Of a stretch of DNA of 64,000 nucleotides, positions 24,428 through 33,454 are shown piece by piece. Position numbers and translations under genes: made by a program. The stretch lies in assembly GCF_009936235.1 (NCBI RefSeq), contig NZ_AP022314.1, positions 1,364,001 to 1,428,000 on the forward strand. The letters are read 5' to 3'. Position 1 is the stretch's first letter. The number at the start of each line of letters is the position of its first letter. The notes beneath the pieces were generated by a model. It was given only the letters and a program-made list of their open reading frames with translations. It made no database searches and had not been told where the DNA came from. This stretch comes from Mycobacterium xenopi (lineage in GTDB: Bacteria; Actinomycetota; Actinomycetes; Mycobacteriales; Mycobacteriaceae).

Positions 24428-26059
24428 ATGCAGAGCACCATGCAGCAATTCCCGCTGACGATCACCGCGATTCTGAGGCACGCCAGCGGCGTCCACGGCG
24501 CCCGCAAGGTCACTACCGCCACCGGCGACGGTTATCGGGAGTGCACTTACCGTGAGCTCGGCCAGCAGGCGGCCCAATTGGCGCATGCGTTACGCGGTCT
24601 GGGCGTCACCGCAGACCAGCGCGTCGCCACGTTCATGTGGAACAACACCGAGCACCTGGCAACCTATGTGGCGGTGCCGGCGATGGGTGCGGTGCTGCAT
24701 ACCCTCAACGTCCGGCTCTTCGCCGACCAGGTGGTCTATATCGCCAACGAGGCCGAAGACCAAGTCGTGCTGGTCGACACGTCGTTGGCACCACTGCTCG
24801 CCCCGATCCTGTCCCGCCTTCCGACGGTGCACACCGTGATCGCGGTCGGAGACGGAGACACCGCGCCCCTCGAGCAAGCCGGCAAGACCGTGCTGCGCTA
24901 CACCGATGTCATCGCCGGCGAGCCGACCGAATTTGCCTGGCCGGACATCGACGAGTATTCAGCCGCCGCGATGTGCTACACCAGCGGCACCACCGGCCAT
25001 CCCAAAGGCGTTGTCTACAGCCACCGTTCGAGCTTCCTGCATACCATGGCGGCCTGCACAGCCAACGGAATCGGCGTCGGGTCCAGCGATTGCGTGCTGC
25101 CGATAGTGCCGATGTTTCACGCCAACGCGTGGGGGCTGCCGTATGCGGCGCTGATGGCCGGCGCCGATCTGGTGCTGCCCGATTGCCACCTGGATGCTGG
25201 GTCGCTGATCGACATGATCGAGACGCTGCGGCCCACGGTCGCCGGTGCGGTCCCCACCATCTGGAACGACGTCCTGCATTACTTGGCTAAGGATCCCGAC
25301 CACGACTTGTCGTCGCTGCGGGTGGTCGCCTGCGGCGGTTCGGCCGTCCCGCTTTCGCTGATGCGCACTTTCGAGGAAAAGCACGGCGTCCAGATCCGCC
25401 AGCTGTGGGGGATGACCGAAACATCGCCGATGGCCACCATGGCATGGCCCCCGCCTGGAACCCCGGACGAGCAGCATTGGCCGCTGCGCGCCACCCAGGG
25501 CCAACCCGTGTGCGGGGTGGAGGCCCGCATCGTCGACGACGATGACAACGTATTGCCCAATGACGGCAAGGCCGTCGGCGAGCTGGAGGTTCGTGGTCCG
25601 TGGATTGCCGCGTCCTACTACCGCGGGCACGACCAGTCGAAGTTTGCATCCGGATGGTTGCGGACCGGCGACGTGGGCCGCATCGACGAGCGGGGCTTCA
25701 TCACGTTGACCGACCGGGCCAAGGACGTCATCAAATCAGGCGGGGAGTGGATCTCGTCGGTCGAGTTGGAGAACTACCTCATCGCGCACCCGGACGTGGT
25801 CGAGGCCGCGGTCGTCGGCGTACCCGACGAGCGCTGGCAGGAGCGGCCCCTGGCCGTTGCGGTGCTCAAAGAAGGTGTCCCTCCCGATGCCGCGGAGCTT
25901 CGAAAATTCCTGGCGGACAAAGTAGCTCGATGGTGGCTACCGGAACGGTGGACGTTCGTCGACCAGATTCCGCGCACCAGCGTGGGCAAGTACGACAAGA
26001 AGGCTATCCGGGCGCGCTACGCCGAGAACGGATACCAGGTCATCGAGGCGCGAGAGTAG
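24428..26059 (+). CDS. fadD14: FadD14, acyl-CoA/acyl-AMP ligase
   Basis: 543-residue ANL-superfamily enzyme that adenylates a fatty acid and forms the CoA thioester. The P-loop is YTSGTTGHPKG (184-194), then QLWGMTETSP, the A7/A8 segment GWLRTGDVGRID and the hinge RAKDVIKSGGEWIS; the catalytic lysine is in TSVGKYDKKAIR near the end. All catalytic elements are present. Acyl specificity cannot be told by eye. A palindromic repeat begins two bases after the stop. Confidence 0.92.
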   Translation: MQSTMQQFPLTITAILRHASGVHGARKVTTATGDGYRECTYRELGQQAAQLAHALRGLGVTADQRVATFMWNNTEHLATYVAVPAMGAVLHTLNVRLFADQVVYIANEAEDQVVLVDTSLAPLLAPILSRLPTVHTVIAVGDGDTAPLEQAGKTVLRYTDVIAGEPTEFAWPDIDEYSAAAMCYTSGTTGHPKGVVYSHRSSFLHTMAACTANGIGVGSSDCVLPIVPMFHANAWGLPYAALMAGADLVLPDCHLDAGSLIDMIETLRPTVAGAVPTIWNDVLHYLAKDPDHDLSSLRVVACGGSAVPLSLMRTFEEKHGVQIRQLWGMTETSPMATMAWPPPGTPDEQHWPLRATQGQPVCGVEARIVDDDDNVLPNDGKAVGELEVRGPWIAASYYRGHDQSKFASGWLRTGDVGRIDERGFITLTDRAKDVIKSGGEWISSVELENYLIAHPDVVEAAVVGVPDERWQERPLAVAVLKEGVPPDAAELRKFLADKVARWWLPERWTFVDQIPRTSVGKYDKKAIRARYAENGYQVIEARE

Positions 26060-26061
26060 GG

Positions 26062-26117
26062 GAGCAGACGCTGACGCCCCCATTTCGGCGCGAAATTGGG
26101 GGCGTTAGCGTCTGCTC
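26062..26117. repeat. Dispersed palindrome with GAGCAGACGC ends (copy 1)
   Basis: Arms 26062-26087 and 26091-26117 pair over 26 bp with one bulge and one G-T pair around a 3-base loop. The termini GAGCAGACGC/GCGTCTGCTC are the same as those of the palindrome at 46685-46748, while the inner bases differ. It directly follows fadD14 and could act as a terminator-like hairpin, though no T-run follows. Confidence 0.8.
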
Positions 26118-26137
26118 ACCACAGGAAGGCGACCAGC

Positions 26138-26998
26138 ATGTGTCGACTCTTCGGACTGCACGCCGGGACGAACGTCGTGACCGCCACGTTCTGGCTGCTC
26201 GACGCTCCCGACAACCTGGCCGCTCAGAGCCGGCGGAACCCGGACGGCACCGGGCTTGGGGTCTTCGACGGCCACGGCCGTCCCGACGTCCGCAAGCAGC
26301 CGATAGCGGCGTGGCAGGACGCCGATTTCGCCACCGAAGCCCACGAGATGACCGGCACCACCTTCGTCGCTCACGTGCGCTACGCAACAACCGGGGCGCA
26401 CGACGTGCTCAACACCCATCCGTTCGTGCAGGACGGACGCATCTTCGCCCACAACGGTGTGCTTGAGGGTCTGGACGTGCTCGACGACCGGCTCCGCGAG
26501 GTCGGTACCGCGGACCTTGTGTTGGGCCAGACCGATTCGGAGCGGATGTTCGCGTTGATCACCGCGTCGATCCGCGCGCGTGGCGGTGATGTGTCGGCTG
26601 GCCTAATCGACGCCATGCAATGGCTGGCGGCCAACGTGCCGATCTATGCGGTCAACGTGCTGCTGAGCACGGCCACCGATGTGTGGGCCCTGCGTTACCC
26701 CGAGGCGCACGAGCTCTACCTGTTGGACCGCCGCGAATTTGTACCGGGTACGGGATTCCACTTGCGCACCAACCGAATTCGCGCACGCTCAGAGCACTTG
26801 AGCGCCGCTCCGTCGGCGGTGTTCGCCAGCGAGCCGATGGATGACGACCCGCGGTGGGACCTGATCGCGCCCGGGGAGCTCGTCCATGTCGACGCCGCAC
26901 TGCAGATCACCCGCGATATGGTGCTCCCCCACCCGCCCCGCTACCAGCTGCGCCGCGACGACTTGAGTTCGGCGGCGCAGGCAGCGCAGCACACGTGA
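26138..26998 (+). CDS. Class II glutamine amidotransferase-domain protein (Rv1061-like)
   Basis: 286 residues from ATG 26138, which puts the nucleophile at Cys2 (MCRLFGLHAG) as Ntn-hydrolase amidotransferases need; AGGAAGG precedes it. Typical motifs are QSRRNPDGTGLGVFD, FVAHVRYATTG, NTHPFVQDGRIFAHNG and TDSERMF. No synthase or acceptor domain is attached, so it resembles the stand-alone YafJ/DUG3-like group. It may deamidate glutamine or a glutamyl compound. It ends 4 bp before the next patatin frame. Confidence 0.88.
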   Translation: MCRLFGLHAGTNVVTATFWLLDAPDNLAAQSRRNPDGTGLGVFDGHGRPDVRKQPIAAWQDADFATEAHEMTGTTFVAHVRYATTGAHDVLNTHPFVQDGRIFAHNGVLEGLDVLDDRLREVGTADLVLGQTDSERMFALITASIRARGGDVSAGLIDAMQWLAANVPIYAVNVLLSTATDVWALRYPEAHELYLLDRREFVPGTGFHLRTNRIRARSEHLSAAPSAVFASEPMDDDPRWDLIAPGELVHVDAALQITRDMVLPHPPRYQLRRDDLSSAAQAAQHT

Positions 26999-27002
26999 CG
27001 CG

Positions 27003-27865
27003 GTGAACATGGCAGCCAAACGCGCACTGGTCCTGGCAGGCGGAGGGATAGCCGGAATCTCCTGGGAGACAGGCGTTTTGCAAGGAATCGCCGACCAGGC
27101 GCCGCAGACGGCACGGACGCTGCTGGACTGCGATGTGCTGGTGGGGACGTCGGCCGGTTCGGCGGTGGCGGCGCAGATCAGCAGCGGTTCGGCCCTCGAC
27201 GAGTTGTACGCCCGGCAAATCGCTCCGACATCAGCCGAACTGGACCCGGGTGTCGGCGTCGAAACCATCACCGAGCTTTTCTTCAACGCCATCACGAAAC
27301 CAGGAACAACGCGGCAGAAGCTGCGACGGATCGGGGCGATCGCGGCGGCGACCGATACCGTGGCCGAGCCGGTCCGTCGTGAGGTAATCGCCGGCCGTCT
27401 GCCGTCGCACCACTGGCCGGACCGCGACTTGCGCCTGACCGCTATCGACATCGTCACTGGCGAACGCGTTGTATTCGACCGTGAGTCGGGCGTGGACCTG
27501 GTTGACGCGGTCGCCGCCAGCTGCGCGGTGCCCGGGGCGTGGCCACCGGTGACGATCGGGGAGCGGCGCTACATGGACGGCGGGGTCGCCAGCAGTGTCA
27601 ACCTCGACATCGCCGCCGACTGTGACGTGGCGGTGGTGCTGGTGCCCTCCAGTGGGGCGGCGCCGTCGCCGTTTGGCGCCGCCCGGGTGCCGAGGTCGCG
27701 GCCTTCCACGGAGCGGCATTCGGTGTGTTCGCCGACGACGACTCGCTGGCTGCGTTCGGAGCCAACCCGCTGGACCCGCGCTGCCGGGTGGCGTCGGCGA
27801 AAGCAGGGCGGGCACAAGGCCGGCGAGACGTTGCCGCCCTCACCGCTTTCCTGGACGGCACCTAG
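27003..27865 (+). pseudogene. Patatin-like phospholipase (Rv1062-like), C-terminal frameshift
   Basis: The N-terminal and middle parts are intact: LVLAGGGIAG oxyanion loop, nucleophile Ser in GTSAGS (about residue 50) and the Asp of YMDGGV. Near 27680-27690 (GCCCGGGTGCC) the frame must shift by loss of one base to continue as EVAAFHGAAFGVFADDDSLA and end LTAFLDGT at TAG 27863-27865. Without the shift the frame runs on to 28040 over an opposing gene. Catalytic residues precede the break. It may be a sequencing error or a real C-terminal mutation. Start may be GTG 27003 or ATG 27009. Confidence 0.75.
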
Positions 27866-27880
27866 CAGCGCTGCCCGCGG

Positions 27881-28972
27881 TCAGCTCTCGCTAGCCGGCG
27901 GAGCCGGGTCGTCGACGTTCAGGCTATCCAGCGCGTCGATGGCCAGTGTGCGGCCGACCTCGATCACCTCGGCAGCCCGGTGGAATTCCAAGCCGCGGCA
28001 GACGGTTCGGGGCACTTCGATCAACAAATCGGGCGGATAGGCAGCCAGTGTGTGGCGCGCCAGCGCGGCCTGGGCAATGTCGATAGTGCGGTTCATGACC
28101 TCAAAGCTGCCCAGCTTCGGCACCTCGGCCGGCGCCTCCGCAAGGTCGGTCGGCTCTTCGCCGGCCGCGATCTCCGGCTCGTCATCGGGTGCGGGAAGCG
28201 ATGCGCCGAACCGGCTGAGCACCGCACGCGCCGTCGGCCGGTCCAGCAGCGACCGGGCGGCATTGGCGTCGAACAGTGCCGAGGTGCTGCGCACCATCCG
28301 GTTCAGCCACTCGGTGGTGGCACGTGGTTCCGGCTCGCGAGCGCCGTCGGCCTCGCTGCCGCTCAAGCTCACCGCGATGGTCAGGTCGGCGTTGACCGCG
28401 GCGATCGGGGCCATCGGCAGCGGGTCGAGAATCCCGCCGTCGGCCAAGAGCCGCCCGTCGACGACGTGCGGTGCGATGACGCCCGGAATCGCAATGGAAG
28501 CCCGGATGGCCTCGTCGACGGGACCGCGCTGCAGCCACACCGACTTGCCGGCCAGCAGGTCGGTGGCCACCGCGGTGTAGGGGATCGGCAGCTGCTCGAT
28601 GGTGGCGTCGCCGAGGATGTCGCGCACCGCGTCGAGGATCTTTTCGGCCCGCAGCACTCCGGCGGCGGTGATCGAGGGGTCCAGCAGCCGCAGGATGGCG
28701 CGTTGCGTCAGCGACCTCGCCCAATCGGCGAATTCATGCAGCTTGCCCGCCGCCTGCAGACCCCCCACCAGCGCACCCATCGACGAACCCGCGATCCCGA
28801 CGATCTGGTAGCCGCGCTCCTGCAGCTCGTTGATCACTCCGATGTGGGCGTATCCGCGCGCACCGCCGCTGCCCAGCGCCAGTGCCACGCGCGGCCTCGG
28901 CGAGCTGCCCACCCGAAGCGCGGCCGGCTGGAATGCGGCGCGCGAGCGCACCGGGTCGACGACAGGCATCAC
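27881..28972 (-). CDS. Patatin/RssA-like phospholipase (Rv1063c-like)
   Basis: 363 residues with GSGGARGYAHIG (oxyanion loop), nucleophile Ser64 in GSSMG and catalytic Asp in DGG (LLADGGILDPLP), the full Ser-Asp dyad. It hydrolyses acyl esters of lipids in the cytoplasm or at the membrane. The C-terminal third is Glu/Ala-rich and then a conserved block (YPPDLLIEVPRTVCRGLEFH). It converges on the other patatin gene, 15 bp away, so the two may be ancient duplicates. Confidence 0.9.
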   Translation of the reverse strand: MMPVVDPVRSRAAFQPAALRVGSSPRPRVALALGSGGARGYAHIGVINELQERGYQIVGIAGSSMGALVGGLQAAGKLHEFADWARSLTQRAILRLLDPSITAAGVLRAEKILDAVRDILGDATIEQLPIPYTAVATDLLAGKSVWLQRGPVDEAIRASIAIPGVIAPHVVDGRLLADGGILDPLPMAPIAAVNADLTIAVSLSGSEADGAREPEPRATTEWLNRMVRSTSALFDANAARSLLDRPTARAVLSRFGASLPAPDDEPEIAAGEEPTDLAEAPAEVPKLGSFEVMNRTIDIAQAALARHTLAAYPPDLLIEVPRTVCRGLEFHRAAEVIEVGRTLAIDALDSLNVDDPAPPASES

Positions 28973-29034
28973 TTCATTGTGCGCGCGGCCGCTTTTCTTT
29001 CAGGCGTGATTCGAACTGCGCCGCACGCTCACCG

Positions 29035-29472
29035 TCAGCCACACTGGTCGTCGGCGGCCGCTTGGACCGCGACGATCACCGCCGCCTGCTGGCCCGGCGT
29101 CAGCTGCGCCCACGGCCGGTTGAACGTGCCCTTGCCGGGCTTCGCGGCCGGCGACTGCAGGGTTGCCAGATACGGCTCGATCTGCGCGTGCGGGTCGCCG
29201 CCACGACTGGTCATCCACTGCTTGGCGGCGCGGCAGGCCAGGGCGTATTCGTCCTGCGACGAGTCAGCGGGCACGTCGACCTTGGTGGTGACCCCGCCGG
29301 GTGAGACGCCGATGGCACCGGGCGGCGGCGGGCTGGTCGCCGGCAAGGGCTCCAATGTGGCGGGCGGAGGTGCGGTGTCCTGGCGGTCGGCTGAGGCGCA
29401 GCTGGCAATCATCGGAAACCCGACGACCGCAAGGGTGACCCAGACCAGTGAGCGATATCGACGCCAGCGCAC
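29035..29472 (-). CDS. lpqV: LpqV-like lipoprotein
   Basis: From GTG 29472 the protein is 145 residues with a textbook lipoprotein signal: basic RWRRYR, hydrophobic stretch, lipobox MIASC. The mature part is Pro/Ala-rich, then GVSPGGVTTKVDVPADS, EYALACRAAKQWM and WAQLTPGQQAAVIVAVQAAA ending DQCG, with two cysteines. An ATG at 29517 would add 15 residues before the basic region and has no ribosome site, so GTG is preferred. Function unknown; position matches Rv1064c. Confidence 0.8.
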   Translation of the reverse strand: MRWRRYRSLVWVTLAVVGFPMIASCASADRQDTAPPPATLEPLPATSPPPPGAIGVSPGGVTTKVDVPADSSQDEYALACRAAKQWMTSRGGDPHAQIEPYLATLQSPAAKPGKGTFNRPWAQLTPGQQAAVIVAVQAAADDQCG

Positions 29473-29588
29473 GGTGTCAATGTATGCAAGGCTGGTTGCC
29501 GTGATGGAGCGCGCCATGGTTCTGGAGTGTTGTCGGCCCTAACGTCGCGCCGACCCCAGATCCGTCCATCTGTCCCCGGAGTTCTCAC

Positions 29589-30137
29589 ATGGTTCTCGCC
29601 AGCCCTGCCGCGTTGCGGACAGCCAGCTTCCCGTCGGTTTCCGGCCCCACCCGGTTGCGGGTGCCGGACCTGTTGCATGCCACGGATCGGGCCGCCGACA
29701 ACGTGCTCAGCGGTGACTACGACCACCTGCTGCCGTCGGCTGGGGTGCCCGCCGACGACCGCTGGTTCAGCCGCATCCATGGTGACGACGAAATCGACAT
29801 CTGGCTGATCAGCTGGGTGCCCGGGCATGCCACCGAGCTGCACGACCACGGCGGGTCGCTGGGGGCGTTGACGCTGCTGTCCGGGTCTCTCGACGAATTC
29901 CGTTGGGAGGGCGACCAATTGCGCCGTCGGCGGCTGCACGCGGGCGATCAAGCCGGGTTCCCGCTGGGCTGGGTGCACGACGTGGTGTGGGCTCCGCCGC
30001 CGGTCGGTGCGCCGGTCGGCCCCACCCTGAGCGTGCATGCATACTCGCCCCCGCTGACCGCGATGTCGTACTACGAAGTCACCGAACGCAACACGCTGCG
30101 CCGCCGGCGCACCGAATTGACCGACCGCGTGCCATGA
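29589..30137 (+). CDS. Cysteine dioxygenase type I-like cupin (Rv1065-like)
   Basis: 182 residues. The cupin iron site is suggested by ELHDHGGSLGALTLL (two His) and a later His in GWVHDVVW, with a Ser-His segment LSVHAYSPPL typical of CDO_I proteins. Such enzymes add O2 to cysteine or another thiol to make a sulfinate. The TGA overlaps the ATG of the rhodanese gene (ATGA at 30134-30137), so the two are coupled and probably act in one sulfur pathway. Substrate unproven. Confidence 0.85.
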   Translation: MVLASPAALRTASFPSVSGPTRLRVPDLLHATDRAADNVLSGDYDHLLPSAGVPADDRWFSRIHGDDEIDIWLISWVPGHATELHDHGGSLGALTLLSGSLDEFRWEGDQLRRRRLHAGDQAGFPLGWVHDVVWAPPPVGAPVGPTLSVHAYSPPLTAMSYYEVTERNTLRRRRTELTDRVP

Positions 30138-30514
30138 CCAGCCGGATAGATCGGATGCTGGGTCGCGCCCGGGCCCGATTGTGCCGGCTTACCGCCGAGC
30201 AGGTGCCCGGCGCGATGCGCCGCGGCGCCGTGCTCGTCGACATCCGTCCGCAGGCCCAGCGCGCTGTCGAAGGGGAGATCCCGGGCGCGCTGGTCGTCGA
30301 ACGCAACGTCCTCGAATGGCGATGTGATCCAACCAGCGACGCCCGGCTGCCCCACGCTGTCGACGACGACGTCGAGTGGGTGATCATCTGCTCGGAGGGC
30401 TACACGTCGAGTCTGGCGGCGGCCGCGCTGCAAGACCTCGGTCTACGCCGGGCCACCGATGTGGTCGGCGGCTTTCGGGCGCTGGTGGACGCCGGTGTGC
30501 TCAACGATGCGTGA
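30134..30514 (+). CDS. Rhodanese-domain sulfurtransferase (Rv1066-like)
   Basis: 126 residues forming one rhodanese domain: AVLVDIRPQAQRAVEGEIPG, GALVVERNVLEWR, and the active-site loop CSEGYTS holding the catalytic Cys, then VVGGFRAL. It would accept and transfer sulfane sulfur. ATG 30134 overlaps the preceding CDO-like stop. Its last 14 bases overlap the end of echA8 on the other strand. Confidence 0.9.
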   Translation: MTSRIDRMLGRARARLCRLTAEQVPGAMRRGAVLVDIRPQAQRAVEGEIPGALVVERNVLEWRCDPTSDARLPHAVDDDVEWVIICSEGYTSSLAAAALQDLGLRRATDVVGGFRALVDAGVLNDA

Positions 30515-31283
30515 AGTTCGCGGGGCGCTTCTCGATGAACGCCGCCATGCCCTCGGACTGGTCGCTGGTCGCGAAAGCTGAATGGAATAGCCGGCGTTCG
30601 TAGAGAAGTCCTTCGGCGAGGGTGGATTCGAAGGCGCGGTTGACGGCTTCCTTGGCCATTCGGGTCGCCGACAACGACATTTGCGCGATGGTGGCGGCGA
30701 CCGCCTTGGCCTCGGTGAGCAAGTCGTCGGCCGGGACGACACGCGACACCAGGCCGCTGCGCTCGGCCTCGGCCGCATCGATGGTGCGGCCGGTCAGGAT
30801 GAGGTCCATGGCCTTGGCTTTGCCGATGGCCCGTGTCAACCGCTGGGAGCCGCCCATGCCGGGCAACACGCCGAGCTTGATTTCGGGCTGACCGAATTTC
30901 GCTGTGTCGGCGGCGATCAGCAGGTCACACATCATCGCCAGCTCGCAGCCGCCGCCGAGTGCGTGCCCGGCCACCGCGGCGATCGTGGGGGTGCGCACCG
31001 CGGCCAGCTTGGCCCAGGTGGCGAAATAGTCGGCGTCGAACACATCGGCGAACGTTAGGCTGGCCATTTCTTTGATATCCGCACCGGCGGCAAATGCTTT
31101 CGCCGAACCGGTGATGATGATCGCGCCGATATCTGGGTCTTCGTCGAAATCCGTTGCCGCACAAGTAACTTCATTCATCATCTGGCTGTTGAGCGCGTTG
31201 AGCGCCTGCGGCCGGTTCAGCGTGATGGTGCCGACTCGTCCGTCGCGTTCGACCAGGATGGTTGCCCAGTCTTTTTCGGTCAT
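30501..31283 (-). CDS. echA8: EchA8, enoyl-CoA hydratase
   Basis: 260-residue crotonase-fold enzyme. The oxyanion-hole segments KAFAAGADIKEM and GHALGGGCELAMM are present, with both catalytic glutamates expected for hydratases (CELAM and GQPEIKLGVLPGMGG). It hydrates trans-2-enoyl-CoA in beta-oxidation. AAAGG precedes the ATG. It lies 11 bp after echA9 and is likely co-transcribed. Confidence 0.93.
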   Translation of the reverse strand: MTEKDWATILVERDGRVGTITLNRPQALNALNSQMMNEVTCAATDFDEDPDIGAIIITGSAKAFAAGADIKEMASLTFADVFDADYFATWAKLAAVRTPTIAAVAGHALGGGCELAMMCDLLIAADTAKFGQPEIKLGVLPGMGGSQRLTRAIGKAKAMDLILTGRTIDAAEAERSGLVSRVVPADDLLTEAKAVAATIAQMSLSATRMAKEAVNRAFESTLAEGLLYERRLFHSAFATSDQSEGMAAFIEKRPANFTHR

Positions 31284-31294
31284 GTGCTGCCTTT

Positions 31295-32332
31295 CTAGAA
31301 CTTCAGATCGTCGTCGACGGGTGCGAAGTAGGCGTCAACGTCGGCTGGATTGACCTCATCGAGCGACGCGGGTGACCACTTCGGGCTGCGGTCTTTGTCG
31401 ATCAGTTGGGCGCGGATGCCTTCGATCAGATCGTGCGAGCGCAGCGCAGCGCACGACACCCGGTAGTCCTGAACCAAAACGTCCTCGAGCGTGTCCAGTT
31501 TTGCCGCGCGGCGCACCGCCTCCAATGTCACCGACAGCGCGATGGGCGAGCGGGTGGCGATCAGCTCGGCGGCGTCGTTGGCGGCTGCGGCCTCATGGCC
31601 GCGCAGCGCAGCGACGATGTCGGCGACGGTGTCGCCGGCATAACACTCGTCGATCCAATCCTGCTGGGCTGCAAGGCTGCTGGGTGGTGGTTCGACGGCA
31701 TGGTCGGCGAGCGCCTGTTCGACGCCGTCGGTGACGATCGCGCGGGTGAACGCGCCCAGCATGGCGTGCGGCACGTAGTGGTCGGCGAATCCCATTGCGA
31801 TGGCGTCGGCGCCGGAAAACGGCGCGCCGGTCAGTGCGGCGTGCAGGCCCAGCGATCCCGGCGCCCGCGACAGCAGGTACGTGCCGCCGACGTCGGGAAT
31901 GAACCCGATGCCCACCTCCGGCATCGCCATTTTCGTCGTGTCGGTCACCACCCGGGTGTTGGCGTGCGCGCCCACCCCGACACCACCGCCCATCACGATG
32001 CCGTCCATCAGCGACACATACGGCTTGGCGAAGCGGCCGATCTGCGCGTCGAGCAGGTACTCGTCGCGCCAGAACCGCCGTGCCGCAACGCCATCGGCGC
32101 GGGCACTGTGGTAGATCGCCACAACATCGCCGCCGGCGCACAACCCCCGCTCGCCAGCCCCTTCCAGAACGACGCTGCGCACAGCGTCGTCGTGTTCCCA
32201 TTCGCTGAGAACTGCGCTAAACGCGTTGACCATGGTCTGGGTCAGCGAGTTGATCGCCTTGGGGCGGTTGAGGGTCACGATGCCGACACCGTCGTCGATG
32301 CGGGTCAAGATCTCGTCGGATTCGCCCGTCAC
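31295..32332 (-). CDS. echA9: EchA9, 3-hydroxyisobutyryl-CoA hydrolase-like crotonase
   Basis: 345 residues from GTG 32332 (VTGESDEILTRIDDGVGIVT), chosen because it gives the expected family length and AGGGGAG stands about 9 nt upstream; ATG 32383 would add 17 unconserved residues. Crotonase fold with GLCAGGDVVAIY, MDGIVMGGGVGVGAH and MPEVGIGFIPDVGGTY, plus the C-terminal extension (ECH_2) of 3-hydroxyisobutyryl-CoA hydrolases. Such enzymes act in valine catabolism. Heads an echA9-echA8 operon. Confidence 0.9.
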   Translation of the reverse strand: MTGESDEILTRIDDGVGIVTLNRPKAINSLTQTMVNAFSAVLSEWEHDDAVRSVVLEGAGERGLCAGGDVVAIYHSARADGVAARRFWRDEYLLDAQIGRFAKPYVSLMDGIVMGGGVGVGAHANTRVVTDTTKMAMPEVGIGFIPDVGGTYLLSRAPGSLGLHAALTGAPFSGADAIAMGFADHYVPHAMLGAFTRAIVTDGVEQALADHAVEPPPSSLAAQQDWIDECYAGDTVADIVAALRGHEAAAANDAAELIATRSPIALSVTLEAVRRAAKLDTLEDVLVQDYRVSCAALRSHDLIEGIRAQLIDKDRSPKWSPASLDEVNPADVDAYFAPVDDDLKF

Positions 32333-32534
32333 GCGCGTGGTCTCCCCTCGTGTCGCTTCATGCACGCCAAGACTGATCAGCAATCTAGATCGTTGCCCTC
32401 GACGGGGCGCCCGCGGGTAAGGTTTAGCTGGACAGCGACGTCAGGACATCCCAGCCAGGGAACCCGGTCGAACCGCTGATCGTTGTCCAGGTGTTCGCAC
32501 AGCTCGAAGCCACAGCTCAAGAGAGGATCCGACG

Positions 32535-33386
32535 GTGCGGGAGACTAGCAACCCGGTATTTCGTTCCTTGCCGAAGCAGCGGGGCGGATACGCGCAGTTC
32601 GGCACTGGCGCTGCCGGCGCCGCAACACAGTACGGGTACCAGACGGACCCCTATGTGGCTCCGTACGACCAGCGGACCGGTGTTTCCCGTCCGCTGACTA
32701 TTGACGACGTCGTAACCAAGACCGGTGTGACGCTGGCGGTGCTGTCGGCCGTTGCGATTGCTTCGTACTTCATGGTGGCGGCCAACCTTGCATGGGCCGC
32801 GCCATTCACCTTCATCGGCGGGTTCGGCGGATTGGCCCTGGTGCTGATCGCCACCCTGGGGCGCAAACAGGACAACCCGGGGATCGTGCTGACCTACGCC
32901 GCACTGGAGGGTCTGTTCCTCGGTGCCATCTCGTTTGTGCTGGCCAACATCGCGGTATCGTCCACCAGCGCCGGAGCGCTGATCGGACAGGCGATTCTGG
33001 GCACCCTCGGGGTGTTCTTCGGCATGCTTGTGGTTTACAAAACCGGCGCCATCCGGGTCACCCCGAAATTCACCCGCATGATCGTTGCCGGGTTATTCGG
33101 CGTGCTGGCCCTGATGATCGGCAACCTCGTTCTGGGAATGTTCGGTGTCGGCCACGGTGAGGGCCTGGGCCTGCGCAGCGGCGGACCATTGGCGATCATC
33201 TTCTCGCTGGTCTGCATCGGTCTCGCGGCGTTCAGCTTCCTCATCGACTTCGACGCGGCGGACCAGATGGTGCGCGCCGGGGCGCCGGAAAAGGCCGCGT
33301 GGGGCATCGCGCTCGGCTTGACCGTGACCCTGGTCTGGCTCTACATCGAGATCCTGCGTCTGCTCAGTTACCTGCAGAACGACTAG
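32535..33386 (+). CDS. Bax inhibitor-1/YccA-family membrane protein (Rv1072-like)
   Basis: 283 residues from GTG 32535 with GAGAGGATC about 8-14 bp before it. A soluble N-terminus of about 60 residues (FRSLPKQRGGYAQFGTG) precedes seven membrane helices from about 65 onward; IDFDAADQMV between the last helices is the UPF0005/BI-1 type II acidic motif. The family forms H+-sensitive Ca2+ leak pathways in some bacteria; the role here is unknown. A strong hairpin follows the stop. Confidence 0.9.
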   Translation: MRETSNPVFRSLPKQRGGYAQFGTGAAGAATQYGYQTDPYVAPYDQRTGVSRPLTIDDVVTKTGVTLAVLSAVAIASYFMVAANLAWAAPFTFIGGFGGLALVLIATLGRKQDNPGIVLTYAALEGLFLGAISFVLANIAVSSTSAGALIGQAILGTLGVFFGMLVVYKTGAIRVTPKFTRMIVAGLFGVLALMIGNLVLGMFGVGHGEGLGLRSGGPLAIIFSLVCIGLAAFSFLIDFDAADQMVRAGAPEKAAWGIALGLTVTLVWLYIEILRLLSYLQND

Positions 33387-33396
33387 CCGTTACCAC

Positions 33397-33432
33397 GCAA
33401 GACCGGCACGCCAAGCGACGTGCCGGTCTTGC
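33397..33432. terminator. Hairpin between convergent genes
   Basis: Perfect 14-bp arms GCAAGACCGGCACG (33397-33410) and CGTGCCGGTCTTGC (33419-33432) enclose an 8-base loop. There is no T-run, as is common for mycobacterial terminators. It serves the Bax-inhibitor gene from the left and possibly fadA3 from the right. Confidence 0.75.
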
Positions 33433-33454
33433 TGTGCGCGGGTCGCTGCGGCCG

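Noticed and set aside
27980..29542. 520-codon plus-strand frame opposite the second patatin and lpqV
   Set aside because: High-GC shadow of two well-supported minus-strand genes; no recognisable domain.
33387..33454. Hairpin as a small RNA
   Set aside because: Position between two convergent stops is fully explained by termination.
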